A stretch of 64,000 nt of DNA. Origin: Olsenella sp. KGMB02461 (GTDB lineage: Bacteria > Actinomycetota > Coriobacteriia > Coriobacteriales > Atopobiaceae). The notes under the pieces are model-generated. The model worked only from the letters and a program-made list of their open reading frames with translations, was not told where the DNA came from and did not search any database. The position numbers were made by a program, and so were the translations under genes. Where the stretch lies: positions 930,001 through 994,000 of the forward strand of contig NZ_JABAHI010000008.1 of assembly GCF_012584445.1 (NCBI RefSeq). The letters run 5' to 3'. Positions 19,038 to 28,353 of the stretch are shown piece after piece. Numbering within the stretch: the stretch's first letter is position 1; each line of letters opens with the position of its first letter.

Positions 19038-19320
19038 GGAAGCATCCTTCCTCGAACGGAGTGGATCTGCAGAAGCTCGGGGCCTCTGCATAAAAACCGG
19101 AGCTCGCTACAGGATGCGAACCCCGGTTGAGGACGAAACATAGCTTTTGTAAGTGTAATGCCCTGCAGTCGCAATCAATAAGAAACCCGCATCCTTCAAG
19201 GCCCTGCGGCATTAAGTATGTTGAGTTAACAGGAGACTTTAGGAAATTTAAGTCATTTATGCCTCATGGCGCTTGCCGTGGCGAAGCGGCATGACGCGGG
19301 ACATGTACGTACAAATCGCC

Positions 19321-19560
19321 AAATCACGTAGGTTATTCCAATATCCTACGTGATTTATCAGAAGCCCGTAGGTTCCTAGACGGTTGCAACGTTAAAGAAC
19401 CGCCCATAACGAAAGAGGGCAGCAACCCTGCGAAAGAGTCGCTGCCCTATGAGAGCGCTACGAGAACCTCAGGGCGCTGTGCGACTCTGCATGAGAGCCA
19501 CTCAGCGCCAAGAGCGCTACGAAAGACTTGTCGCTTTGCGAGAGAACTGCAGTCCAGCAA
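19321..19560. repeat. Composite intergenic element, copy D
   Basis: Palindrome with 12-bp perfect arms AAATCACGTAGG / CCTACGTGATTT (19321-19356), then GTTGCAACGTTAAAGAA, then AGAGGGC-N4-ACCCTG (19414-19430). A degenerate tandem tract of GAAAGAG / GAGCGCTACGA units continues to about 19560. It has the same order of parts as copies A-C, with a different palindrome. Confidence 0.55.
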
Positions 19561-19596
19561 GAGAGACCTGACGCAGACAGGGTTCTGAATCCTTTA

Positions 19597-19658
19597 GGAA
19601 GCTTCTGAGAGCGCCCCAGTGCATCGACCAGATGCACCGGGGCGCTCGAACAGCTTCC
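19597..19658 (-). terminator. Long hairpin after the ABC exporter operon
   Basis: Stacked inverted repeats GGAAGCT, GAGCGCCCC and GTGCATC pair with their complements around a 5-nt loop. It lies 28 bp beyond the stop of the last exporter gene. There is no strong T-run, so termination is likely but not certain. Confidence 0.65.
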
Positions 19659-19685
19659 GTGGATGCAGAGCCCCGCATCCAGCGA

Positions 19686-21461
19686 TTAGGCAAACTGGGA
19701 CTCGTAGAGAGCTGCGTAGGCGCCGCCGGCCTCTAGCAGGGAGTCATGGGTGCCTTGCTCGATGATGTTGCCGTGGTCCATGTAGAGGATGAGGTCGGCA
19801 TCGCGAATGGTGGAGAGGCGGTGGGCGATGACAAAGCTGGTGCGGCCATGCATGAGGCGGTCCATAGCGCGGCCGATCTCCACCTCGGTGCGGGTATCCA
19901 CGCTGGAGGTGGCCTCATCCAAAATGATCACCGGCGGGTTGCGCAAGAAGATGCGGGCGATGGTGATGAGCTGGCGCTGGCCCTGGGAAAGGTTGGAACC
20001 CTCGTTGTCCACCAGGGTGTCGTAGCCCTGAGGCATGGTGCGAATGAAGTAGTCGACGCGGGCCGCCTTGGCCGCCTGAACGATCTCCTCACGGGTGGCT
20101 CCGGGCTTGGCATAGGCGATATTCTCGGCAATGGTGCCGCCAAAGAGCCAGGTGTCCTGGAGCACCATGCCAAAGTTGTCGCGCAGGCCGTCTCGGGTGA
20201 GGTTCTTGGTAGAGACGCCATCCAAGGTGATGAGGCCGCCGTCGATCTCGTAGAAGCGCATCAGTAGATTAATTAGTGTGGTCTTGCCGGCGCCGGTGGG
20301 GCCCACCACGGCCACCTTTTGGCCCGAGAGCACGCCAAAGGAGACGTCGTGCATGAGGGGCTTCTGAGGGTCGTAGCCAAAGCGCACGTGCTCGAAGGTG
20401 ACGGCGCCGGTGGCTCCGTGGACCTCCATGGGATGGGCCACGTCGGACTCCTCCTCGGGGGCGTCCAGAAGCTCGAAGGTGCGCCGGGCAGAGGCCAGGG
20501 CGCTCTGGAGGGAGTTCACCATATAGGCTGCCTGGGTAAAGGGCTCGGCAGCCATGTTGATGTACTGGAAGAAGGCTTGGGCCACACCCACCGACATGGC
20601 GCCGGTGAGCATGAGGCCTCCGCAGGCCACGGCGATGACTGCCAGCGAGACGCGCTGGATGGTGCGCATCACCGGGTTCATGGCGTACATGGCAAAGTCG
20701 GCCTTCTCGGTGGCTTTGCGGTTGGCGTCTGCCAGCTTGCGCACCGCCTCGCAGCTGGCCTGCTCCTGGTTGCAGGCGCGGATGACGTTGCGGCCGGTGT
20801 AATACTCCTCCACCTGGCCGGTGAGGGCGCCCAGCGTCTCCTGGCGCTCGCTGGCAGCAGAGAGCGTGCGCTTGGATATGAAGCCGCAAATGATGCTGGA
20901 GAGCGCCATAAAGGCCAGGTAGACCAGGGTGAGGCCTGCCGAGTAATACAACATGATGGCTAGCACGCCCACGATGGTGCCCACTGCAGTGATGAGCTGG
21001 AGCAAGCCGGTCTGCATGGTCTCGGAGATCTTGTCCAGGTCGCCGGTGACGCGAGTGAGGATCTCGCCGGGCTGATGGCCGTCGAAAAAGCGCAGGGGCA
21101 GTCGGTTGAGCTTAGCGGCGATGGCCTCGCGCAGCTGCAGGTTCAAGGTCTCTGCCACAGAGGCCATGATCTGCACCGATGCCCAATAGAACACCACCTG
21201 CAGCACGTAGAGCACGGTAAGGAAGCTAAGCGAAGCACCCAGAGGGTCCCAGGCGATCACAAAGGGGCCTTCGCCGGCAAGGGCCGGCTGCACTGCATGC
21301 CACAGGTCGTTGACGACCAGAGCACTCTGGAAGGGCCCCCAGATGTAGGTCGCCAGGAACAGCACACGCAAGATGAAGACCACCATAAGGCGGCCACGCT
21401 GAGGACCCAGCTGGCTGAAGAGGCGCAGCGCCACGCCCATTCGAGAGTCTTGACGTTTCAT
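19686..21461 (-). CDS. ABC exporter half-transporter with canonical ATP site
   Basis: 591 aa. N-terminal six-helix exporter domain, C-terminal nucleotide-binding domain with Walker A GPTGAGKTT, signature LSQGQRQ, Walker B VIILDEATSSVD (catalytic Glu present) and the H-loop IAHRLST. It pairs with the preceding half-transporter to form a heterodimeric multidrug-type exporter of the LmrCD/BmrCD kind in the cytoplasmic membrane. The start lies 2 bp after the stop of the partner gene. Confidence 0.93.
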   Translation of the reverse strand: MKRQDSRMGVALRLFSQLGPQRGRLMVVFILRVLFLATYIWGPFQSALVVNDLWHAVQPALAGEGPFVIAWDPLGASLSFLTVLYVLQVVFYWASVQIMASVAETLNLQLREAIAAKLNRLPLRFFDGHQPGEILTRVTGDLDKISETMQTGLLQLITAVGTIVGVLAIMLYYSAGLTLVYLAFMALSSIICGFISKRTLSAASERQETLGALTGQVEEYYTGRNVIRACNQEQASCEAVRKLADANRKATEKADFAMYAMNPVMRTIQRVSLAVIAVACGGLMLTGAMSVGVAQAFFQYINMAAEPFTQAAYMVNSLQSALASARRTFELLDAPEEESDVAHPMEVHGATGAVTFEHVRFGYDPQKPLMHDVSFGVLSGQKVAVVGPTGAGKTTLINLLMRFYEIDGGLITLDGVSTKNLTRDGLRDNFGMVLQDTWLFGGTIAENIAYAKPGATREEIVQAAKAARVDYFIRTMPQGYDTLVDNEGSNLSQGQRQLITIARIFLRNPPVIILDEATSSVDTRTEVEIGRAMDRLMHGRTSFVIAHRLSTIRDADLILYMDHGNIIEQGTHDSLLEAGGAYAALYESQFA

Positions 21462-21463
21462 TC

Positions 21464-23194
21464 CTACACCTCCTCTTTGGTTTGAGAGGCCACGATCTCT
21501 TGGTAGACCTCGCAGGTTTCCATGAGCTGCTCGTGGGTGCCAAGGCCCACGGGATGCCCCTCGTCGATGACGAGGATCTGATCGGCATGGCGAATGGTGG
21601 AGACGCGCTGGGCGATGATGAGCACTGCGGCTCCGGCGGTCTCTGCCTCCAGAGCGCGGCGCAGAGCGGCGTCGGTCTTGAAGTCCAGGGCCGAGAAGGA
21701 GTCGTCAAAGACATAGAGCTCAGGCTTTGCCACCAAGGCGCGGGCGATGGCCAGACGTTGGCGCTGGCCGCCGGAGAAGTTGGAGCCTCCTTGAGCCACA
21801 GGGGCATCCAGGCCTTCTGGCAGGCTGCGCACGAAGTCTGCCGCCTGAGCCACCTTAAGGGCATGCCAAAGCTCCTCGTCGGTGGCCTGCTCGTTTTCCC
21901 AGCGCAGGTTCTGGGCGATGGTGCCCGAGACCAGCCAGGCCTTCTGCTGCACATAGCCGATGCGACTGCGCAGCGTATGCTGGGTCATCTGGCGCACGTC
22001 CTGCCCGTCGATCTCCAGCGAGCCCTGGGTCACCTCGTTGAAGCGCATGATGAGGCTGGCGATGGTGGACTTGCCGGATCCCGTGCCGCCGATGATGGCG
22101 GTGGTGGTGTTGGGCCAGCACTCCAGGTTGAGGTTGGTGAGGGCGTCTTCCTGGGCGTCCTTATAGCGGAAGCGCACGCGGGAGAAGCGCAGGGTAGGCA
22201 CGTCGGAGGAAGGCTCCAGGCGGGTGATGGCGCCGGGCAGGTCGTCGATCTCGGGCGAGTAATCCAGCACCTCCTGGATGCGGTTGGCGCATTCTAGGGC
22301 GCGGGGCACCATGATGAAGACGAACTGTGCCATCAAAATGTACATGAGTACCATGATGGCGTACTCCACCAGCGCGGTGATGTCGCCAATACCCAGCTCG
22401 CCCACGGCGATGCGGGCGCCGGAGGTCCAATAGACCGCGATCACAAAGACGTTCATCACCACGTATTGGAAGCCGTCCACATTGGTAAAGAGCTTGTTCG
22501 CCTTAATGGCCGTCTGAGCATAGTTGGCAAAAGAGGCGTCCAGGCGCTGGTTCTCATGCTTCTGCTGGTTGAACGCCCGCACCACGCGCACTCCCGAGAG
22601 GTTTTCCAGCAGCACCTGGGTCATGGTGTCCAGCTGTTTTTGCAGGCGGGTGAAGAGCGGCGACACCGAGCGCAAAATGAACGCCACTACTACGACGAGC
22701 ACGATGATGGAGGCCACCAAAAACCCGCCGGCCAGAGTGTCTACCGAGAAGGTCATCACCAGCGCCGCCACCGCCATGAGAGGCACGGGCACGATCATGA
22801 GGATGGCTTGGGTCATAAGGGTCTGCACCGTCGTCACATCGGAGGAGGTGCGGGTGGTGATGGAGGCCACGCCAAAGTGGCGGAAGTCAAAGATTGAGAG
22901 TTTCATCGACTTGGCATAGAGCGCGCAGCGAATGTCGCGTCCCATGGAGGTGCACAGCCGGGCGCAGAGGGCGGTAGCGATGGTAGTGGCGACGCCTGTG
23001 AGCAGCGCTGCTGCCGCCATCTCCATACCGGCAGCCACCAGCAAGCCGAAGGAAGCCTGCTCGGTGCCCAGGTTCAAGATTCGGGCGGCGATGGTGGGGA
23101 TGGCCAGCGTGCCCACCACGTCAACGGCCAAAAGCAGGCAGATGGCCAACAACTTGAGCCCATAGGGCTTGAGGAAGTGGAAGATCAGCTTCAC
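21464..23194 (-). CDS. ABC exporter half-transporter with degenerate ATP site
   Basis: 576 aa. Six-helix domain plus nucleotide-binding domain: Walker A GGTGSGKST, signature FSGGQRQRLAIARAL, and Walker B VFDDSFSALD, where the catalytic Glu is Asp. The switch region reads IAQRVST with Gln instead of His. These are the marks of the non-hydrolysing subunit of heterodimeric exporters. It lies between marR and the canonical partner, all on one strand. Confidence 0.93.
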   Translation of the reverse strand: MKLIFHFLKPYGLKLLAICLLLAVDVVGTLAIPTIAARILNLGTEQASFGLLVAAGMEMAAAALLTGVATTIATALCARLCTSMGRDIRCALYAKSMKLSIFDFRHFGVASITTRTSSDVTTVQTLMTQAILMIVPVPLMAVAALVMTFSVDTLAGGFLVASIIVLVVVVAFILRSVSPLFTRLQKQLDTMTQVLLENLSGVRVVRAFNQQKHENQRLDASFANYAQTAIKANKLFTNVDGFQYVVMNVFVIAVYWTSGARIAVGELGIGDITALVEYAIMVLMYILMAQFVFIMVPRALECANRIQEVLDYSPEIDDLPGAITRLEPSSDVPTLRFSRVRFRYKDAQEDALTNLNLECWPNTTTAIIGGTGSGKSTIASLIMRFNEVTQGSLEIDGQDVRQMTQHTLRSRIGYVQQKAWLVSGTIAQNLRWENEQATDEELWHALKVAQAADFVRSLPEGLDAPVAQGGSNFSGGQRQRLAIARALVAKPELYVFDDSFSALDFKTDAALRRALEAETAGAAVLIIAQRVSTIRHADQILVIDEGHPVGLGTHEQLMETCEVYQEIVASQTKEEV

Positions 23195-23213
23195 GAGAGC
23201 TGCTCCTTTCTTT

Positions 23214-23678
23214 CTAAGCTGAGGCTTGGGATTGGGCGAGGGCGTCTATTGCAGGAGCAAAGGCTACTCTGAATTGGTCGAGCGCGCGGTTCACCGTGAT
23301 ACGGTCTTGCTCGGGGATGGCGTTCCACACGGTTTCTTCTGCCTCGTCCAGCGTATGCAGATGGGCTTCAACAAACGCCTCCCCTGCTGCCGTGAGGCGC
23401 GCTTGCTTCACGCGGCCGTTTTGCGGATGAGGCGCAAGCTCGATGAGGCCTTGGCGTACCAGCGCCTTGAAGGCCGAGTTCACCGTCTGCCTGCTGGCAG
23501 CCAGCTCCTCTGCTATCTCGGCTTGGCTTGAGCGGCCTCCGGCTATGCAGGCCATGCACCAAAACTCGGTGGGCGACAGGCCGCACGAGCGCGCGTAAAG
23601 GTCGTAGATGCGGTCAATGGCGTTGTAGGTCTCTCTAAAACGCTCGATAGACGCATCGGGTGCGACAAGGGACGACAC
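23214..23678 (-). CDS. MarR-family regulator of the ABC exporter
   Basis: 154 aa. Winged helix with SQAEIAEELAASRQTVNSAFKALVRQGLIEL (continuing to the wing NGRVKQARLT). First gene of a marR-ABC-ABC operon, 20 bp before the exporter gene. It probably represses the operon from the palindrome at 23720-23746 and responds to toxic small molecules. Ligand unknown. Confidence 0.92.
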   Translation of the reverse strand: MSSLVAPDASIERFRETYNAIDRIYDLYARSCGLSPTEFWCMACIAGGRSSQAEIAEELAASRQTVNSAFKALVRQGLIELAPHPQNGRVKQARLTAAGEAFVEAHLHTLDEAEETVWNAIPEQDRITVNRALDQFRVAFAPAIDALAQSQASA

Positions 23679-23719
23679 GGAGACTCCTTCAATAGATGAA
23701 CTTGGCTACAGGACAACCG

Positions 23720-23746
23720 TCCGAAATCATACTGTATGTTTTCGGA
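23720..23746. promoter_or_regulatory. Putative MarR operator
   Basis: 27-bp palindrome centred on 23733, with arms TCCGAAATCATAC and its complement differing at one position. It lies about 40 bp upstream of the marR start and overlaps the expected promoter, which suggests autoregulation. Confidence 0.75.
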
Positions 23747-23856
23747 TAGTATGCAGACGAAGGGCGTCTTCATGGAGCCTTCATCGCTGCTCCTTCAAAG
23801 GTGCAATCGTTGCTGTCCCAAGGTCCCTCCGCGCAGCCTCGCCCGCTGCGCTCTAT

Positions 23857-24801
23857 CTACTGTTTGGCGGCCTCTGCCAGCTGGCGCGCCCCTTCTGGGA
23901 ACCTAGAAGGAACCGCCGCCTCCACCTGGAAGCGCTGGCGGCTCACCGGATGCACCAAGGTCTCCTGCCAGCTATGGAGCATCAGGCCGCCGGGAGCCAG
24001 CGCCGCTCCATAGAGGATGTCTCCCGCCACCGGATGCCCCAAGGCGGCTGCATGGACGCGGATTTGATGGCGCCGGCCGGTGGTGATGGCCACGCTCACG
24101 GCGGTGGCACAGGCGCCATTGGCAAGGGTCAGCGTGCCCAGCGGCTCAAAGAAGCTGTGGGCCTCTTTGCCTGTGCCGCCGTGCATGCGACGCGCATCAT
24201 GGCGGTCGCGGCCAACGGGCACATCCACCGCCTTGGCCTGGGTCATCACACCTTCAACCAGAGCAAAGTATCGTTTGGAAAGATGCGACGGGTCATGGGA
24301 AGCCACCAGCGCGTCAAAGGCCGGCTGAAACTCCGGGTGCAGAGAAAAGAGCACCACACCAGAAGTGTCTTGATCCAATCGCTGAAGCGCCTGAGGCGCC
24401 CCTGCAATCCCTTGCTGCGCCATAGCCGCAGCCACCTGCTGGCTAAGGGTGATCTGCCCTGAGCCGTCACCGTGCACCAAGAGGTGGGCGGGTTTATCGG
24501 CAGCCAGGGCAAGGCCCCAAGGATCCACCCACAAAAGCGAGGCGGCAGGAATGGAGGCATCCAGCGGCGCGGGCGCCACAGGCTCGAAGGCCAGCTCCAA
24601 CACATCGCCGGGGGCAAGCCCTGTGGCTGCGGCAAGCGCGACGCCCTCGCGGGCCAGGCGGCCAGAGGACAGCACCGCAGCGACTCCCGAACGGGAGAGC
24701 CCCAACGAGCTGAGGGCCTCTGCGGCAGCAGCCTCAGTGCGCCAGGCGATCCTTAGGCCTTGGGGGCTTGAGGCCAAGATACGGTAGGGTGCGCGGACCA
24801 T
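23857..24801 (-). CDS. RluA-family pseudouridine synthase
   Basis: 314 aa. The catalytic motif LQRLDQDTSGVVLFS carries the conserved Asp. The N-terminal part is S4-like (ALSSLGLSRSGVAAVL, about residues 25-40), and HQIRVHAAALGHPVAGD lies near the C-terminus. It isomerises specific uridines in rRNA or tRNA; the target cannot be told. I start it at the ATG at 24801 after TAGGAG, 8 bp after the stop of the preceding gene. Last gene of the hisS operon. Confidence 0.9.
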   Translation of the reverse strand: MVRAPYRILASSPQGLRIAWRTEAAAAEALSSLGLSRSGVAAVLSSGRLAREGVALAAATGLAPGDVLELAFEPVAPAPLDASIPAASLLWVDPWGLALAADKPAHLLVHGDGSGQITLSQQVAAAMAQQGIAGAPQALQRLDQDTSGVVLFSLHPEFQPAFDALVASHDPSHLSKRYFALVEGVMTQAKAVDVPVGRDRHDARRMHGGTGKEAHSFFEPLGTLTLANGACATAVSVAITTGRRHQIRVHAAALGHPVAGDILYGAALAPGGLMLHSWQETLVHPVSRQRFQVEAAVPSRFPEGARQLAEAAKQ

Positions 24802-24809
24802 GGCAGCTC

Positions 24810-25676
24810 CTAGGGGCGCGACGGTCGGGCCAAAAGACCTGCGATGGATTCCATGGCGCGGGCCGGGTAGCGCAGGCAGAGCTCGTTTCGCGACAGGTCG
24901 TGGCAGGCAAGCTCCTTCGCGCCGCCGATGGCGCGGGCCAGAGCTTGGCCGCTGGTACGATAAGGAGTAGAAGTAAGGGTGCAGGTAGCCACCACGGTGG
25001 GTGCGCTGATGCAGCCGATGTCCTGAGGGATGCGCCACTCCTCCACCGCCCTCGACATGGCCGCCACGTTATCGCGCGAGGCAGTGGCCACAGTGCGGGC
25101 AAAGGAGTCGATGTAGCCGCGGGGAATGCCAAAGCCGTCCATGGAGCTCGCCAGATAGCGGCGTCGGCGACGAATGGTGGCCAGCAGCTTGGCCCCCTGG
25201 CCGCGATTGGACTCCACCTCGCCGATAAGCTGCCGGCTCACCTGCGCAGGGCCGCCCATAAGGCCCCAGCTCCAGCCGTTGAGCCTGGCCGAAGCCGCGG
25301 CTCCCGGCACCGGCTCGCAGAGGACGTCGGCCACAAAGAGGCGCCGGGCGCACTCACGGCTTTCGCAGAGTGCCTCGATGGCCACCTGGCCGCCCAGGCC
25401 GCAGCCCACCAGAGCTGCCAGGCCGGAGGGCACGTGTTTCTGGGCCCAGGCCACCACCGCTTTCGCTTCATCCACCGCTGCCGAGAAGGTCGCCTCGCCG
25501 CACTCCCCCAGCCCATCCCAGGTGGCAAGCACGGCCACGTGGCCCTCTGGCAGCTGGGCGGCCAGCGGCGCCATGGCCCACCAGTCGCAAAACTCCGGGG
25601 CTAAAAACATCACCGCCGGAGCTTGCGCAGGATCAGCGGAGGCTCCGGTAGCAGGGTCGATGGCATGAAAGATCAT
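24810..25676 (-). CDS. Alpha/beta-hydrolase-like protein without nucleophilic serine
   Basis: 288 aa. The order of segments matches an alpha/beta hydrolase: VMFLAPEFCDWW loop, a DEAKAVVAWA helix, then the nucleophile-elbow position LVGCGLGGQVAIEAL. The elbow reads GCGLG, so the usual Ser of GxSxG is Gly. A cap-like Arg-rich region (IRRRRRYL) follows. It may be a non-catalytic member or not a hydrolase at all. Its start overlaps the end of hisS by 4 bp, and the pseudouridine synthase follows after 8 bp. Confidence 0.6.
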   Translation of the reverse strand: MIFHAIDPATGASADPAQAPAVMFLAPEFCDWWAMAPLAAQLPEGHVAVLATWDGLGECGEATFSAAVDEAKAVVAWAQKHVPSGLAALVGCGLGGQVAIEALCESRECARRLFVADVLCEPVPGAAASARLNGWSWGLMGGPAQVSRQLIGEVESNRGQGAKLLATIRRRRRYLASSMDGFGIPRGYIDSFARTVATASRDNVAAMSRAVEEWRIPQDIGCISAPTVVATCTLTSTPYRTSGQALARAIGGAKELACHDLSRNELCLRYPARAMESIAGLLARPSRP

Positions 25677-27010
25677 AGCGTCTCGCCTGGGGCGACGCGG
25701 GCCAAAAGGTAGCTTGTCAAGTCACCGGTGGCCACTTGCTCCTGCTCGTGGGTCTTCATGTCGCGCACGGTCACCGCGCCCTGCGCCAGCTCGTCAGGGC
25801 CAATGACCACACAGGTGGAGGCGGAGTGTTTATCGGCCTGTTTGAACTGGCTCTTCAAGGAGCGGCCCTGATAGTCGGCTTCTGTGCGCAGACCTGCTCG
25901 GCGAAGCGTGAGGCAGGTGGCGAAGACGGCGTCGCGGCAGGAAGGGTCTGCGCAGGCCACATAGACGCAGGAAGGAGCGGGGCCAGCCAGATCGACGCCC
26001 TGGTCTTCGAGCACCAGCATGATGCGCTCGAAGCCCACGGCAAAGCCGATGCCGGGGGTGGGCTTTCCTCCCTCCAGCTCCATGAGGCCGTCATAGCGGC
26101 CGCCGCCGCCAATGGCCGATTGGCTGCCCACGCCGCCTGTGGCCTCCACCTCGAAGACCGTGCGGGTGTAATAGTCCAGGCCGCGCACCAGGGTGGGGTC
26201 CTCCTCGTAGGCCACCCCCGCCTCGTCCAGATACTGCTTGACCTTGGCGTAGTGGGCGGCGCACTGGTCGCACAGGGCGTCGACGATCTTGGGAGCGCCC
26301 TCCATCGCGGCGCGGCAGGCGTCGTTCTTGCAATCGAAGGCGCGCAGAGGGTTGATGTCTGCCCTCACACGGCACTCGTCGCACATCTGGTCTGCGTGGT
26401 CCAAGATGAACTGGCGCACCTGCTCGCGGTAGGCCGGGCGGCAGGCAGGGTCGCCCATGGAGTTGATGCGCAGGCGCACCCGGGTCATGTCCAGGCCCAG
26501 CGCGGCGTAGAAGTCCATGAGCATGATGATGACCTCGGCGTCCAGGGCAGGATCCGAGGCCCCCAGCACCTCCGCGCCGATCTGGTGGAACTGGCGCAGG
26601 CGCCCTTTTTGCACGCGCTCGCCACGGAACATGGGCGCCGCGTACCACATCTTCACCGGAGCCCCGCCCTGAGGCACAAAGGTGTTCTCCACCGCGGCGC
26701 GCACGAAGCCGGCCGTGCCCTCGGGACGCAGGGCGAGCCGCTTGGAAGGCTTGAGGCCCTTCTCGGTACCTTTATCCAGCACGTTGGCAAAGTTCGCACC
26801 CGAGAAAACTCTGAACATCTCTTTGCGCACCACGTCGGTGGATTGGCCGATACCGTGCACAAAGACGTCCACCTGCTCCATAGCGGGGGTCTCGATGGCA
26901 TCGAAGCCATAGCGTGAGAAGATGCGGCGGGCGATAGCCTGCATGGCCTCCCAGGCGCGCATACGCTTGCCAAAGAGATCCTCGGTTCCTTCTGGCTTTT
27001 TGGCTTGCAT
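25673..27010 (-). CDS. hisS: Histidyl-tRNA synthetase
   Basis: 445 aa, class II. N-terminal QAKKPEGTEDLFG, motif 2 FRGERVQKGRLRQFHQIG, the LVRGLDYYTRTVFE and GGGGRYDGL histidine motifs, GIGFAVGFER (motif 3) and a C-terminal anticodon domain. A four-Cys pair (CDECR and CKNDACRAA/CDQC) sits in the insertion. I start it at the ATG at 27010 after CAGGAGGG. First gene of hisS-hydrolase-rlu. No T-box is seen upstream. Confidence 0.96.
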   Translation of the reverse strand: MQAKKPEGTEDLFGKRMRAWEAMQAIARRIFSRYGFDAIETPAMEQVDVFVHGIGQSTDVVRKEMFRVFSGANFANVLDKGTEKGLKPSKRLALRPEGTAGFVRAAVENTFVPQGGAPVKMWYAAPMFRGERVQKGRLRQFHQIGAEVLGASDPALDAEVIIMLMDFYAALGLDMTRVRLRINSMGDPACRPAYREQVRQFILDHADQMCDECRVRADINPLRAFDCKNDACRAAMEGAPKIVDALCDQCAAHYAKVKQYLDEAGVAYEEDPTLVRGLDYYTRTVFEVEATGGVGSQSAIGGGGRYDGLMELEGGKPTPGIGFAVGFERIMLVLEDQGVDLAGPAPSCVYVACADPSCRDAVFATCLTLRRAGLRTEADYQGRSLKSQFKQADKHSASTCVVIGPDELAQGAVTVRDMKTHEQEQVATGDLTSYLLARVAPGETL

Positions 27011-27300
27011 GAACCCTCCTGGAGACAAAGTGTGGGCGTCGCGGTCAAATTTTCATTTTTGCACCTTGGCCTTAGAGGGGCAAGGAAGCCTCTGAAGCCG
27101 AGTAGACTATTCACACTCATCGCCTGCCGCAACCTTCCAAGAGCCTTATGGCCCGCCCATTCTCAAGCTCCAGTCCTCGCGATCCGGAGGCCAGCTGAAC
27201 GCCCCTGTGCTCAAGCGGCTTGCCCAAAGCTCGATAGCGCCACGGGCCTTGATGCCGTTACACGATCTTTTAGGCTGCATTATTTCCGATGCGTCTCATT

Positions 27301-27353
27301 CGCTCCCCATTTTGGAGCGGGTCCTTCTCGGAGCACTTTATTGTGGTAAAGTG
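27301..27353. promoter_or_regulatory. Inverted repeats upstream of the amino-acid ABC importer
   Basis: CGCTCC-N7-GGAGCG (27301-27319) and CACTTTA-N6-TAAAGTG (27334-27353) lie about 100 bp before the binding-protein gene. The second overlaps promoter-like AT-rich sequence and is a candidate operator. The remainder of 27011-27450 contains no supported gene. Confidence 0.45.
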
Positions 27354-27450
27354 TCCCCACGAAATAGCCCGCGGCCAGTTGCCAGATCATGCAGTTGCCT
27401 GCAGGCACGCCAGGGCCGCACCGCATCCACACCCTTTTGAGGAGGACCCC

Positions 27451-28275
27451 ATGACCACCACTCTCAAGCGCCTATTCGCGATGTTGGCTTGTTGCTTCGC
27501 CCTTCTCGGCCTGGCTGCCTGCGCGCAGTCCAACAACGCCGCTCCCGAGGCGCAGGCCTCAGACAAGCCCAAGCTCATCGTGGGCTACGACAACTCCTAT
27601 CCGCCCTACGGCTTCATCGGCGACGACGGCCAGGCCACCGGCCTCGACCTGGATCTGGCCCAGGCCGTCTGCGACAAGCTGGGCTGGGAGCTTGAGTGCG
27701 ACGCCATCGACTGGGACGCCAAGGACGCCCTGATGAATCAGGGTTCCATCAATTGCATTTGGAATGGCTTTACCATGGAGGGCCGCGAGGACAAGTACAC
27801 CTTCTCCGAGCCCTACATGCTCAACGAGCAGGTGGTCGTGGTGAAGAAGGACTCCGGCATCAACAGCCTGTCTGACCTCGCCGGCAAGACCGTCGCCACC
27901 CAGGTGGACTCCGCCGCCCTGGAGGTGCTCGAGGGCGACCAGGCCGACCTCGCCGCCACCTTTGGCTCCCTCGACCAGCTCTCCGACTACAACAACGCCT
28001 TCGCCCAGCTTGAGAGCGGCCTGGTAGACGCCGTGGCCTGCGACCTGTCCATCGCCGCCTACCAGCTCTCCGCCAACCCCGACGCCTTCGTCCAGCTGGC
28101 CGACCCCCTCTCCACCGAGCACTACGCCGTGGGCTTCAAGCTTGGCGACACCGATCGTGCCGAGAAGGTCACCCAGGCTTTGCGCGACCTCACCTCCGAC
28201 GGCACCGCCAAGGAGATCTGCGACAAGTACGCCGACTACGGTGTGGACTACGAGGGCAACTGGACCCTAAAGTAG
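27451..28275 (+). CDS. Amino-acid ABC transporter substrate-binding lipoprotein
   Basis: 274 aa. Signal peptide with lipobox LAAC (lipidated Cys at about residue 24), then a type 2 periplasmic-binding fold of the polar amino-acid family. Its opening KLIVGYDNSYPPYGF and MNQGSINCIWNGFTMEGRE (the ligand-binding block) are typical. Anchored to the outer face of the membrane. The start ATG follows GAGGAGGA. First gene of a binding protein-permease-ATPase operon. Exact amino acid unknown. Confidence 0.93.
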   Translation: MTTTLKRLFAMLACCFALLGLAACAQSNNAAPEAQASDKPKLIVGYDNSYPPYGFIGDDGQATGLDLDLAQAVCDKLGWELECDAIDWDAKDALMNQGSINCIWNGFTMEGREDKYTFSEPYMLNEQVVVVKKDSGINSLSDLAGKTVATQVDSAALEVLEGDQADLAATFGSLDQLSDYNNAFAQLESGLVDAVACDLSIAAYQLSANPDAFVQLADPLSTEHYAVGFKLGDTDRAEKVTQALRDLTSDGTAKEICDKYADYGVDYEGNWTLK

Positions 28276-28353
28276 CACGTTTGCAGACAGCTATGACCTC
28301 GTGGGCCCCAGGCGCTCGTGCCGGGGCCCGTTTTCCGTTAAGAAAGGCGCCTT

